A stretch of DNA of 64,000 nucleotides from Callipepla californica brunnescens (taxonomy: Eukaryota > Chordata > Aves > Galliformes > Odontophoridae). Both the position numbers and the translations under genes were made by a program. This document shows, piece after piece, positions 12,652-25,126 of the stretch. Below the pieces are notes generated by a model, which was not told the DNA's origin, searched no databases, and worked only from the letters and a program-made list of their open reading frames with translations. Location: the NCBI GenBank assembly GCA_023055505.1, contig JALIRH010000004.1, forward strand, positions 30,695,502-30,759,501, read 5' to 3'. How positions within the stretch are numbered: the stretch's first letter is position 1; every line of letters starts with the position of its first letter.

Positions 12652-15150
12652 TAAAAAAAAAGCACTTTGAGGGGCTTTCTTTGCTTCATGTATTATGCAC
12701 CTACAAATCACACAGGATTTATGAAGAGAATTCTGAGATGAAGGTTTTGGGTTAGATAAAATGTAATACAAAGGAAGTTTCTAAAGGCATGCAACTTGCC
12801 AAGTATTGTAGCAACCTTGTTACTTTTATGAAATAATCCTGGAATACTTAAAGCTCTGGAATACTATAAAGCTTCATTTAAAATAAACACGATATGGTCT
12901 CCACCAGGTACAGGAAGGAATATGTGAACTCAGATTGAACATCTTCCGGAATGAAGCAAGCCTAATTCTGTAACATCAACTTTAGAAAGCAGTTTTGAAA
13001 TTGCATTCATGAGTTGAATTGCTCTGGAGTATCTCAGCTGGTATGGTAGAGTGAAAAATTAAGCTCATTTTGAATGACAATACTAAGATCAAATACCACC
13101 AAACCAAAATTGTCATCAATTTTTCAGGGTAATATAGTTTGAGTCCACATTGCAAAGGGCTTAAACTCTTAATTAACAAAAAATTAAATGAAAAAGAGCC
13201 TATGAATTTACTTAAATATTTTAGATGTCATGCATGCTAAAGTACTGAAGTCTGATTGTCAAAATTTAAGCTAAAGAAAAAGCTAGTTAGAAACCAGTAG
13301 AATGCCATGTAAAATAAAACTTTCCTTTAAAAAGGTGTACTGGAAGAGATGGTTATAAAATTCCAAATTCAAATATACAGAGGCTGAACCACGGAAATAA
13401 CCGAAGGTGAAGAGTAGCATGAACCATCTATTTCCCAGCAAACAGCATATGAATAGAGAAAGAGAACTGGTAAAAATTATATGGCATTAATTATAAAGTC
13501 CCATGGGGGGAAAACTGAAAAAAAAGAATGCAAAAAATCAGGACACCTAGTAAGGATTAGGTCAGGAAAAAAAAAAAAAAAGCTGAAGGAGAAAAATGCA
13601 GAGAAAACATCTGTATGTTGTTGAGAGAACAGGGATAAGGGATAAGAAAATGGTCATATACACCAATATCAAGCAGTCTGAATCTAAAACCAACAGCATT
13701 GGTATGGGATTTTTCACATAAGATCAAGAGGAAGCAGCAATGCCATCTGCTGTTTGCTTTGAAAAATTATTAGAGCAGATGTTCCCATGTGTGGACCCTT
13801 CATCTCCACTACTAAGAAACCACTTGAAAAATAACCATGAAATAACACAGGGAAAACATCTGCACGAAGTACAGCAGACCACCAGTAGTGAAGCACAGGA
13901 AAGCCAAGAGAGGAGGAGAGAAAGGGTTGGAACAATTCAAGCTCGTCTAAGACTAGGTCAGAGACAGGCACCCCATGGTGTGGCATAACCTCCATATGTA
14001 TACATATGTATAACCACTCACTGGTTGTCTTTTCCTTTCATTACTCAGCAGGAGGAAGCCAGATTTCTCACCCATCAGACTTGTATCATGCAAGACACTG
14101 TGTGTGTAGTGAAGCCAAATATTACAAAGAATGTGCTAAGGAACCTGTAAGGCATGGCATGAGAATGACTTACTCCTTCCTCTCTCTTTCTATGAGCTTA
14201 TGGCCCACCTAGCACAGTAATAACATGGTAGTGTATTTATCATTATGGAAGGAGAAATTACACACTCTCCACATTTCTAAAACTTATTTCAAAACTGTGA
14301 AATCTTCAACAATTTGAAGAGCCTGGCTTATTTTAATTAAGTAACATTAAGATACTCCAGTAACTGTTTTTGTAACCTCCTATGTGTTCTTATAAACCAT
14401 TAAGCAATACAAATACAGTAGAATCATAGGCACTAAGGTACTATGGTACTATCTAATTACTGTAGGAGGCAGACAGCATTAGTGTACCATAGAAAAAGAT
14501 TCAAAGCACATTTATTATCTTACATGTATCTCGGCTGTCTTATGAGGGCACATTTACCAGTTCCATAGCTCCTTTAGAGGTGATTTGAAAATACATTACC
14601 ACAAATAGACTAATGTTAAAATATATACCATAAAAAGAGGCATTCTAGGCAGTTGTGAGATTAGATAACAAGTTTGTCTTAGTAGAATTAAAAAAAAATA
14701 ATAATGAAAGAACTCTAAAAGGGTTTGATGTATTTGTACAGTATGCGATCGCAGTTTAGAAATTATCCAATATAAAAAAATTCTGGAGTTAGAGAAGATG
14801 ATAAACATCTTTGCAAAAGGAGAAAAGAAAAACCTACATAAATAATGATTTTATATTTTTTATAACAGCGGAAACATCACAGTGGATTATTTCTTTCTTT
14901 AATTAATTAAGAAAGCTTACCCATCTACCACTACATATATAGATACTCTATATCTGTAGTCCTATAGTTATAGACTCCCATATATTCCTAGAGCTACTCA
15001 ACATTTCATGTTTCCATTATAATTGCTCCCCATCAAAGAACTGCTTTCATTTTAAATTTGAAATGGTAACCGCCAGGACTAAGAATGATTTCACCAGTAA
15101 AGTGTAGAAGAAATGAGAAACTGCTACATAACCATTCAATATTTTATGAT

Positions 15151-15283
15151 CACAGAGTCACAGAGTAATCTAGGAACTGTAGATATGGCCTCATCAATTC
15201 TGAAGAGAGGAAAGGGATCACCTCCCTTGACCTGCTGGCAACATTCCTCCTAATGGAGCCCAGGATACCATTGGCTTTCTGAT
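15151..15283 (-). mobile_element. CR1 LINE fragment, antisense
   Basis: Read on the minus strand, this contains the late ORF2 region of CR1. The plus-strand phrases CACCTCCCTTGACCTGCTGG and AGCCCAGGATACCATTGGC are antisense to the CR1 blocks around GCCAGCAGGTC(A/G)AGGGAGGTG and GC(C)AA(C/T)GGTATCCTGGGCT. The start, CACAGAGTCACAGAGTAATC, looks like the terminal ATTCTGTG-type octamers of the CR1 3' end. If so, the 3' UTR between them has been lost by an internal deletion. The fragment is short and non-coding. The CR1 identification is firm; the deletion is inferred. Confidence 0.8.
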
Positions 15284-17670
15284 ACAAATGGTTCAATCAG
15301 AAAATGTGTCAGATTTTTTTCTGAATGTGTTCTTCAAACGGACTATGTTATCCATTCTCAGAAGAATTTAACACAATATGTCTTGTGCAGATATTCCTAA
15401 TTACTCATGCAGTTTGAACCATCTATTCAGTATTTCTATAGGGTTGTTCACACAGACTCTGCACCTTACACATACTTATCTTCTTCCTTTTCATGAATTG
15501 ATGGAATAATGCCTCACCTGAGTTAAGACTGAATAGAAAATGTGCATACATCAAGGTTACCTCTTTAACCACTTCTCTTTGATAAACAAAAAATGCCTTT
15601 AGCAAGAATTATTGCCTGATAATTCTCCCCATAATGATCTTCCCCAGGATGTCTAGGGGGGGTTACCTATCCCCAGAACCTCACAATCCCTTTGAGTTGT
15701 TGAGAAAACCATAAGCTATTTGAAGTATCTAAACTATTTAAAAATATTTATAAACATACAGCTTGTTCTCTAAGGCTTGAATTTGTCTTATAAATGACTG
15801 AGAGGTAGCAGTGTAACTGTATTAACAGCTAGCTATGCAGTTCTGTGTAAAAAAAAAAATTTAAAAGGCAGTTCACTTCTTATAGACACATGAATCTGGA
15901 TCTGCAGAAGAAATTATACTCATTTTAAGGTACAGAAAGCACAACAGTGACTTTGAGAATTCTGGAAATTATTTTGATCTAACTTAGTTTCAGATGGCTA
16001 CCATCTGTGTTTCTTAAAGACCTGACACAGATATATGTGGCAGTCCTTCAAATAGGAAGCACAGCTAGGTGTACACATATCTTTCTATCCAGAGCCAATA
16101 TGACGAATAAGAAACAATGTATGCTGATTTATTTCAGAGATATTTCTTCTTTATGCCTTTTGGTATCCTTATTTCCCCTTTCTTTTTCTGCTTGCTCTTT
16201 CCCTCTTTTCTTTCTGTTCTTTATTTCTCCTTCTCTCTATTCTAGTGATACAAATTAAAACAAATCACCATTACCATGGAACATGATAAATATTTGTGCA
16301 AAAGTAATAATTTCTTACTCATATATCCAGAGCTTGGTGTTTTTTGACAACTAAGAAAACCCTATTATAAATCTTAGTTGAAGGCTTAGTGCAAAAATAA
16401 GGGGATAGAGGCAGGCAGCAAGAGACGATTCTGTAATTAGTATTCAAAACCACATAAAAGTCTCAGCAGCACCAAATTCTAGTAACATCCACTGAGACAC
16501 CAACACATTAAAAATTATTTAAATTAATTAATCATTAATTTCAATATATTAATTTTTAAATTTATTAATTATTAAAATTAAACATTAATTGGTGACCAAA
16601 CAAATGTTTATGAGTGATTAAATACTATTCCATCCAATCTTGACAATCTTTTTTTTTTTCTAAAATTAGATGTAATTCATTGGCAAAACCAGATCTTTAA
16701 CCAGATCTTTAAGATAACTGCATGTATGTGAATTCTTAGCACAGATTTTTTTTTAAACTATAGTTTAGTAGTACAGTAGAACTTGCTAGTAGTAGTATAG
16801 TAGTAATACAGTCATTTCTTGTTTGCTGCACTTCTATCTAGATTTTCAGATAATGAGTATTATTTCTGTGAATGTTTGAAGCTAAAAAGTATTTTATATT
16901 GCAGTACCATAAATAATTGCTTGCCTGTGCATTATATGATCGATTAATTGATAATAAGAGTATGACAACAGATTGTTTGGGCCACTTCACACATCCACAT
17001 CTTGTATTGCAACTAATCGCATCATGCCTGTTTTAGATTCATGTAGTTCTTCCATTTGCAAGTTTGACATTTTCATATTAGTAGGCTTGCTTCAGGTGGG
17101 GATAAGGGATAAACAAATGATTCTTAGTTTCAGAATATGTTGGTATTGACAAAATATGCTGAAAGGACAAAAGCTTTTCTCAAGTGATTACAGCTGGTTA
17201 CAATTATTGCCATTATCCTATCAGTGATTGCCTTTATCCTGTAGGGATAGAAAACATATCTCTGTAAGGGACTTTAGAAATAGACATGTGTTACTGGGGG
17301 AGGCATAACAACTGATTTCCAAATGGTTACTCTCAATATGACAGATGTAAATGTTGCTACTTCCAAATGCAAAGAAAGAAGATAATAAATTAATGGGTGA
17401 AGTTCAATATTACTGATTTCTAAAGTGAGATTCATATTAAGATAAGTCATTTGGCAGAGACCTAATGCTTTTATCACTTTAATCGTGGATGATCCACTTT
17501 TGCTTCCAAATTTCAAATAGGTCAAAGAATGAATATTTTCACTCTCTCTGGCAGAAATAGCTATTTCTGTTCATGCTACAGAGCAGCACCATTTGTGCAC
17601 ATTAGAAGGTATTCAATGGGGACAGAAAAACAAGTACTAAGGACTTTTGCTGGTAAGAAGTTTTGTGGGT
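15284..17670. other. Gene-free stretch between CR1 fragments
   Basis: No gene or known repeat family is seen. It contains a nearly pure A/T segment at about 16,505-16,595, an exact 12-bp tandem duplication at 16,689-16,712, and a degenerate TAG/AGT-rich patch near 16,767-16,810. The plus-strand frame at 16,007-16,258 ends in a pyrimidine-rich tract and has no recognisable domain. Confidence 0.55.
16505..16595. repeat. AT-only low-complexity segment
   Basis: About 90 bases almost free of G and C, built from overlapping TTAAT, ATTAA and AATTAAT words. Such DNA unwinds easily and often scores as a scaffold/matrix attachment candidate. Its TAAT words also fit homeodomain cores. Both ideas rest on composition alone. 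Confidence 0.7.
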
Positions 17671-17808
17671 TTCACAGAATAAGAGAATCAAATTGGGAGG
17701 GACTCCAAAAGGCCATTAAAAGGTCATCCAGACCTACTCCCTGTAATGAACAGGGACACCTACACCTAAATGAGGTTGCTCAGAACCCCATCCAGCCCCA
17801 TTCTGACC
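17671..17808 (-). mobile_element. CR1 LINE 3' end, antisense
   Basis: The plus strand opens with TTCACAGAATAAGAGAATCA, the antisense of the ATTCTCTTATTCTGTGA-like terminal octamers. It continues with AATTGGGAGGGACTCCAAAA, AGGTCATCCAGACCTACTCC, CAGGGACACCTACACC and GAGGTTGCTCAGAACCCCAT. This is the usual CR1 3' UTR order in antisense (GGTTGGAAGGGACC, ATCATC(C/T)AG..CCAACC, CAGGGACACCT, GGTTGCTCA(A/G)AGCCCC). The copy is 5'-truncated to about 138 bases. The plus-strand open frame that crosses it (17,529-17,831) is therefore not a gene. Confidence 0.92.
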
Positions 17809-20800
17809 AGAAAAAAATCAATTACAAATGAAAAATTCAACTTTGAATGATAGTAAACAGAGTTCTTGTTCTTCCACATTATATTTGTCTTTACTAGTGT
17901 GAAATCTAAATAAGACAAGTGGTTTTAAAAGTACTAGTTCAGACTAGCCTGATTTGTATCTACCAAAAGAAAATATGTGAGGTTGCTGATGATTCTTATG
18001 GTCTGAGATCCAAGATGTATGTTTCACTGCAATATTTTACCAGGAAATTCATCACATAGTGGGCACTAAAATGCAATATCATAAATTTTGTCCAAATTGA
18101 ATTGGTCACATATTGTCTATCTTGTTCCTTATCCTTGAAGGCTGCCAAAGGAGGTAGAGAACACTGGACTGTGCCCAGAACCTTAAATTCATGAGGATTT
18201 ATGTTTGTGACACAGCATGCTTCCTAGGCCTGTAAGCAACTGAGAGACAATGAAGCTGAATAAGAAGCCAGCGCGCTGTGAGCAGATGATGAATGTGTCT
18301 AGCTTTGTAAAGAGTACCATCTGGCTTTATAATTTCTTCCCTCTGCATGTTTGGTAACAAAATATTATATATTTTTCTTAAGAATTCTGATTACAAAAAA
18401 AATAATGTTTTATGTATAAACCTTGCAATTCTTGAAAATATGCTTCCTACAAAATCTGCTCGCTTAGGAGCTGAATCGCTTCTGCTTGTACTGATAAGAA
18501 AACAGGAGTAGAAATGAAGACTTGAATCAAGGAATCAGATGCCACTGGGGAATATCGATGAAAAGAATTCAAAAAGAAATAAGTGCTACTAGATGTTCCA
18601 GCAAAACTAACTATCCTTTCAATGATTGTCTGCACAACTATTGTCTGCATGTCCACAGAGGTATTATTTCCTAATTCTACCAGATGGAATGACTTATATT
18701 ATTACTTTATAGACTCAGATTTAAGAGGGACTGCATCTCTATAAAGAAGTTTGCTGTTTCTAAAATAATTAACTTGCCTGCAGATACACATTTATTACAC
18801 CATGATAACATAGGGTAGCATCAATGACAATTTTCTTAGTAGATGACAGAAAATAGACAGGAAACACCAATCTTTTAAGAACTTAATCACAGGAAAAATA
18901 ATATTGCCTGGGAACAAAGGTTGAATTCTCTTCTGTGTCCTTCCCTTTATATAATAATTATATAATAGCTTAATATCTGTTTTATGAAGTAGCACAGTCT
19001 CAGGTACAATCTCACCTGAAACTATCAGACAAAGGAGATTGGAAAAAAAAAGAAAAAGAAAATAAGAGCAATTTTGAAACAGAATGCATTCAAATGTGTC
19101 TTTTGCCTTCCAGTTCTTGGGAAAGGTGACAATAGCTTCCATCCAAAATACAAATTCTGTGCCAAAATTTGGAGTAAAAACATCTACAAAGAAAACTGCT
19201 CAAACAAAGTAATCAAAAAACATCTTAGAGACTTAAAAAACAGTTCACTTGTACAAATACTTCAGTAGTAGCTTTATTTCCATGTCATATAAAAAAAATG
19301 CTACCAAAAAGAATTTGAAACTATCAGAGTTTAGCTTTTCAAACACATCCATAGCTATAACTAGATCTTCCATACATCCGCAGTGTTGGAAGTCAGGTGG
19401 ATTTCTGAATGACAACCCATTGTGCAGTACAGACACACAACAAGGCACACTGACTCTCAGGGTTACTGTAGGCAGCTTGTTGTGGAGTAAATTCTATCAA
19501 TAATTAGTTATGACTTGCAGTTCATTCAAAAGCTCTCTTCTTTCAATGAATTTGATAATCAAAATTGTTTAACAAAGTAGCTTGAACAAACACTAAAATG
19601 TATTAAATCTAGGTGGTTGAAACACAATCTTTTTTCTCAGCATAGATCCCACCTAGTTCTTATACAGAAGGCTTCTTTTTTTTCCCTAAACTCTATCTTT
19701 GCACTGTCTAAAGTAAAAAGATCCTCATTTGTTCATCCTCATCTTCGCATGATTCTGATTTAACTTAAAAACAATTCTTTTAATTGCCTTTTATTTTTTA
19801 ATATTATATCCCACATTCTCCCACAATATAAGCAGAATTTAGTAGTAGTAGTAGTATAAGCAGAAGGTCCTCCTACCCAAGAGTCCATAACTCACACTGT
19901 TTATCCACCAGCAACCTTTCTGTAGGATACCTTACTTCTTTTTCCTTGCTCCTGCCTAATGTAGAACTATGACGGTGAAGGAGAAAAAGCAGCTTAGATT
20001 CTACATGGCACTGTGACGCATACAGATTTTCATATTTCTCATACTTTACATAAATATTTTATGTTGCACAGAGGTAAGGAAATAGAATTCAAGAAATTAT
20101 GCTAAGTAACCAAAAAGGACAATGCAAAGTTGCCCAGGAAATGAGTAACTCGTTGATGTATACACAGAGTTTAAGAAAGTATTAGACTCACAAGGATGAT
20201 AGACAACAGATTATTTAAAACTATTTTCCTGCACTGTATGAGTCCAATCTACAGTATGGAGTTTGAAAAAAAATATTAAAATCCTCGACTGAAATGTAGT
20301 ATTTGAGTAACAAATATACCAGTGCAAAAATTGCTATTTCCTTCTTCAGATGAATGAATTCCCACAAAAAGGACAAATGAGAAATGAAATGAATCACACA
20401 AGAAGTCTTCTGCATAGAGCACTATTCTTCATGGAGGTGCATGGAAATGGAAAGTCTCTATCAGACAACAGTTAGAATGTAGCACTATGTTGAGACAATA
20501 AGAGGATCCTAAGTCACACTGAAGGACATTAGTTCCATTCTGCAGCTCATGACCATTGCTCTTTTAGTTCAGACACCTGGATCATTCTTTTGGCCTCCTT
20601 CACTTAGGGTGACATAGTGGCATGAAAAAATTTGTTATCTGTTGCAGTCAACAGATCCTCCTGTCTACATGTATTAAGTGACTGTCAAACTTCTCTCTCA
20701 GGAGTCAAATGAAAAAATAAATGCTTACCAGATACTGTATTTGTGCACTGTGCATTTAAAAAACTCATAAGATATAGCTTTCTTTGGCAAGATAAACATA

Positions 20801-22800
20801 TTCAGTATTTGACTTGTGATTGAAATCCTCAAATATCCTGTGCCTTCTTTCACATAACAGTTATCTGTTAGCCCCACTGGCATAACTATAACAGAGAAGA
20901 AAAGCAACAGTGAAGAAAAAGCACTTTTTTACCACTTGCATGAGAAGTGCACACAAGAAATTATTCTTGCAGTTTAGCAATAGAGATAGCTTAATGAGAA
21001 TTTTCATTATGTTGCAAACTTGATGCTTCTGAGACAGGGGAAAAAGTCAAAACAAGAAGAGGAACATTCTAGCAATTTCCACATCATAAAATTTAAAGGT
21101 AGAAAAACATCATTGCTGCTAAGCTATTGTTGCTTTTTAAAATGCCAATATTTCCTCTGGCAGTACTGAGATTTTCAGCATTCCAAGATGGAAAAAAAAA
21201 AAAGTATAATTTCCTAGATTTCCTGCTTTATTATTTATTAAAACATAAAAGTTTAAAAATCAATCAAATAATTTCATAAGCTACAAAAATATGTAAGTGA
21301 TGTAAATATCTTCAATGTACATAGTAATAAACCATTCTGAACAAAATAATTGAAATAAAATATTCTAACGTATAGAACCATATTGTTCTGGAAACATAAT
21401 GAATTTAGAAAATTGTTGCACTCTCTCATTTCTACTTTTATTCTTGATAAGTTGTCAAAAAGATTTGTTTCTACAAAACTTTTTCACTGTACTAAAACTG
21501 CATGTAAATTTTTGATAGAGAAAATTACATTAAAAATACTTTAACCAGTTCTAGTCAGTCTGAGAACAGATGAGCACACATAATCTGCTGGAATGCGTCA
21601 CATAGCTTGCAGAGGATATAAATGCTTGGTCTCTATGGCTGGGGGGCCCTGAATCCTTTAATGGTTTGGATTTTTTATTCTATTCCTTGTTTACCAACAG
21701 GATGATCAGTGTTCCATTCATCACATGCATCTTTGACCAAAGATGCTGAGAACAACAGTGAGTTACATACTGAGAGCAAACAGGTGAAAAAACACAGAAA
21801 GGAAAATCATGAAAAGGCTGAGGTAAAAGTTCTCCAAGTAAAGACAAGGGTAGAACAGTACCATTTCAAACTTAAGTTGCTACCTTCTCTGCCTAAATCA
21901 AATTGACAGGCATAAAATCTGCAGTCATATATTTCCTCCTCATTCTGTAAATGCTGATACAGGAAAGATACCAACTTAATTAAAAGCTTCCGTTAAAAAA
22001 AGGGTAACATTTACCTCTCCTCCTTTAGCTTGCCTGTGGAATAAATTACATATCTTTGAGTCGAAACTTTCCCTGATCTTTTAGTATTCTTGTCCAAATA
22101 TACTACTGAAAAGTCTAGTTGGCCTTGGTCTCAACACTGTTTTACCTGTCCGGAGGCCAGAGCTCCTGTGCCAATATGGCAGAGCTCTGACATTCAATAT
22201 CACAATGCCTATTTTACTTATAGGTTTAATTCACCAGAGATGAACTCCACTATTGCAAAAGGGCTCCAGGATACAGTGTGTGGACTGAGGACTGACATCA
22301 GCAAAGCAGACCATGCAAATTATTATTCTTTTGCATTTCTATTATTATTCATACATACTCATATTTTTTAAATTTAGTTCCATAGTTTAATGTTTAATTG
22401 AGCAAGTTACAGAATGTATGCCTATACATGAACATTTGGCTAGAAGTATATTTCTAAATAAGACATTGTTCTATTCTCACAATTCACATAAAAGGTCTCA
22501 TACTATTGTGGACATTTAAAGAGTTATCCAGGAAAATACCTAACTATACAAAAATGTCTGCTTTAATTTATTGATTCATTTTGGACCATCATGGGAAACT
22601 TAGGGCCTAAAAATATCTTACCCATAGGCTTTATGTTCACATTTCACATGCACTGAGAATGACTGACTGTATTAGAGGCCCTTGGTACCTGTTGCTGAAG
22701 TTTCTGTTCTCAGTATTTTTCTTGGATTAGATTTGCAGCCAACTGGTTGTAATTGACCCTCTACTGGGACAAGTTAGGATACGAACATATGCCTTTCCTT

Positions 22801-22850
22801 AAGAAAGGGAGAGAGAAAAAGAGAAAGAGAAAGGCAGAGAGAAAGAGAAA
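22801..22850. repeat. GA-rich homopurine tract
   Basis: Forty-nine of 50 bases on the plus strand are purines, arranged as mixed GA, GAAA and GAGAAA words with one C at 22,835. Long homopurine tracts can form triplex (H-DNA) structures and bind GAGA-type factors. Here only the composition is observed. Confidence 0.85.
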
Positions 22851-23076
22851 TATCACCAGTATTTATTTTAAGTTGCCTTCATTTCCAGCTTTTCTGGCAG
22901 ACTGTCAAGCTTCTGTCACAGTGCAGAAATCCATTTAAAAGCAGCTCCTGGAAGAAAAGACTATGCAAGGAACTGTAGTCTAACTAAAATATAAAATATA
23001 AGAATGGAGCAGTAGAGTTATTTCTGCCATGTAGAGTAGACGGTACACCTGATATTGCCATAACGTTTCTGCATAT

Positions 23077-23097
23077 GAAATGCCAGGCTGGCATTTC
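23077..23097. other. Perfect 10-bp inverted repeat with 1-nt centre
   Basis: The arm GAAATGCCAG (23,077-23,086) is followed by one G and then its exact reverse complement CTGGCATTTC (23,088-23,097). The core holds two oppositely directed TGCCA/TGGCA words. It could be a dimeric protein-binding site or a cruciform-prone site. No function can be assigned from sequence. Confidence 0.85.
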
Positions 23098-24078
23098 TCT
23101 TTAGGGCAGTCATTAGTCAATTTGTCATACATCAGGCAAACATAAATTACTAAATTCTAACTGCAAATGTGCAAACCTCCAATGGTTCTTTACCTCAGGC
23201 CAACTATTTCTAGGCTAAACAAACTTGACACCAGGCTTCAGCAGCAATAGTAACAATTCCACAAGGACCTCAAGAGAATTAGTGGCTGTACTATGTGAAA
23301 ATATGTAAATGCTATCTAATTTTTATTGCAAGGAAAAAGAACTCTATTTTTGCTAAACTTCTGCATGCAGAAAAATATATAAAAATACAAAGTTATTGTC
23401 TGCATCCATTAACCTTTCTGCAACATGTTATATACTAAACTTTGGTTCACATAAATGGAAATTGTAACCATTTTGCTCTGATGAGCTCATACACATGGTA
23501 TCATCATTCTCAATTCTGGTGTATAAAGCCAACCTCCCTCTGAAATCAGCAGTTCATACTTAATAGAGCTCAGCATCCTTTTGGCCCTTTCCTGGTATCC
23601 ATATACAAGATTGCAGTTTAAACATACTAGAAGAAACTTTTTCTTTAAATATGTACAAAAGTTAACAGTTTGATACATACATTCATCTTATCAAATGAGT
23701 ACATAACATTTTTGTTAGTTGAATACATGAACACTTCAAATTTTCAGACCTAAATTAAATACTAAGCTGCAAAACAGACTGATTAAAAACACCCCTCCTA
23801 CCCTGCCTTGTCTCCCCCACCTCTCACACCCACACACACGCAAAGACACATGAAATTCCTTCAAACCTGTATTATAAAATACCATAATGGGGAGCTGCAA
23901 AGCCATAGACTCCTGTGGCATCTTTAACAAACTATAAATATTTGGTGTCAGTATTAGGTATTGTTCCAAAAGGACAACTCCTCAATTAGCACAGCATCTC
24001 CTAATGCTGCATTAGGACACAGATTACATACTTAACAGATTATTAAATTTAATTTGCTGGCCACAACTTCTATGGCAA

Positions 24079-24121
24079 GAAGCCACCTGGAGTATTGTGT
24101 CCAGTTCTTGTGTCCTTCTCA
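24079..24121 (+). mobile_element. Short CR1 fragment
   Basis: The phrase CCACCTGGAGTATTGTGTCC followed by AGTTCTTGTGTCCTT matches the CR1 ORF2 3' block with consensus CATCTGGAGTACTG(C/T)GTCCAGTTCTGG(T/G)GTCC. Only about 40 bases are clear. It lies 480 bases upstream of a larger CR1 in the same orientation. It may be a separate insertion or a scrambled piece of the same one. Confidence 0.6.
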
Positions 24122-24604
24122 GAGTCACTGATGTGGGTATGAATTCTGCATGGCCCTCCTTAGCTTAGAAATCTTGTTACATCAGAAGATAGACTACCAA
24201 AGACAGTGGCAATTTCATGTAAAAATTCCAACAGCTTACAGTGGGCTTACGAGTAAAGAACGTGCATTTTTAATTGCTAACATGGATAAAATGAACAAAT
24301 CTGTGTTCAAATGATTGAATGAAAGGTAGAATGATCAGATACCTGTTCCTTCTATGGTGGCAAATGGCTCTTTAGCAGCCACTTGTCCAGACACACAAAA
24401 CGATGAAAGAAGTGTATTTTCCAAAGAGAAAAGTAGCGCTTACGTGCATTATGTGTGCTTTTTACTCTCCTGCACGCATTTCAAGTTATCTTAGTCCTTT
24501 CACTCCTTTGTTTCCCCAGGTGGATTTCTGATTTCTGGACCCATGAAAGTAATAACATACTTTCAGTTCAGTAATAGCTGCATGTGACTTCATCTAGGAT
24601 ACGC

Positions 24605-25126
24605 AGCAAGAAAATTAGAAAGATGAAAGCCCAGCTAGGACTTAATCTGGCCACCACTGCAAAAGATAACAAAAAGTGTTGCTACAAATAATTAACATAA
24701 GAAAGACCCAGGAAAATCTCCTGGGAAGAAAAGGCTGAAGCACTCAGTGTCTTCCTTGCTTCTTGAATATCCCCAAGGTCCTCAGCCTCCTGAACTGGAA
24801 GATGTGTTTAGGGGGCAGAATAAATCACTCACAATTCAGGAGGAAAGAGTGACCTGCTATTCTACCTAAACTATCATATTTCTATGGCGCTGGATTGGAT
24901 CCACCTCAAGTAGTCAACCTAGACTTCAGCAAAGCCTTTGGCAACGTCTCCCACAGCATTCTCCTGGATGACAGGGAGGTGGCAGTCACTATCCTGGAGG
25001 TGTTCCAAGAAATGTATAGATGTGACACTGAGGGGCATGGTTAGTGGGCATGGTAGCAAAGAACTGACCTTTGGACTAGAGGACCTTGGAAGTATTTTCC
25101 AACCTTAATGATACAATGATTGTAGG
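24605..25126 (+). mobile_element. CR1 LINE with internal deletions
   Basis: This is a sense-strand CR1 mosaic. The first part (24,605-24,900) follows the ORF2 region before the RT domain: AGATGAAAGCCCAGCTAGG, AACAAAAAGTGTTGCTAC, GAGGAAAGAGTGACCTGC and GGATTGGATCCACCTCAA. The next part (about 24,915-24,970) encodes the RT block LDFSKAFGNVSHSILL, the counterpart of LDFSKAFDTVSHSILL. The last part (about 24,990-25,126) is the 3' UTR, with CCTGGAGGTGTTCCAAGAAA, GAGGGGCATGGTTAGTGGGC and a degraded terminal octamer near 25,110. Large pieces of RT are missing at both junctions, so it is dead. The deletions are inferred from the order of known CR1 blocks. Confidence 0.9.

Larger units (their letters stand above)
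8121..15150. other. Gene-free stretch rich in simple repeats
   Basis: No gene is recognised. Contents listed separately are a T27 run, an L3/CR1-like relic, an AAAAT repeat and a GATA repeat. Further items are a T17 run at 10,020-10,036, a T13 run at 11,109-11,121, an A15 run at 13,567-13,581, and a small AT palindrome (ATATGTATACATAT) near 13,994. A mariner-like phrase at 12,207-12,230 is discussed as a finding. Open frames at 10,134-10,361 and on both strands at 13,714-13,995 match no family I know. Overlap on both strands argues against coding. Confidence 0.55.
17809..24078. other. Gene-free stretch
   Basis: No gene is recognised. Simple sequence includes (AGT)n at 19,841-19,856, A12 at 21,192-21,203 and a purine-rich GA tract at 22,801-22,850. 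Structured sites are a 21-bp palindrome at 23,077-23,097 and a G-run motif on the minus strand at 23,792-23,831. A 157-nt minus-strand segment at 20,729-20,885 has strong splice-like borders and an open frame and is treated as a finding. Open frames elsewhere are short and unremarkable. Confidence 0.55.

Noticed and set aside
12481..12771. Minus-strand frame with a repeated Leu-Ser-Ile-Tyr peptide
   Set aside because: It is the translation of the GATA microsatellite at 12,602-12,651.
13714..13995. Overlapping frames of 82 and 93 codons on opposite strands
   Set aside because: No recognisable domain, no splice or promoter context, and lengths are within chance for this composition.
21701..21783. 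Plus-strand block after the good acceptor CTTGTTTACCAACAG
   Set aside because: All three frames contain a stop or need a weak donor (ACA|GTGAGT or CAG|GTGAAA).
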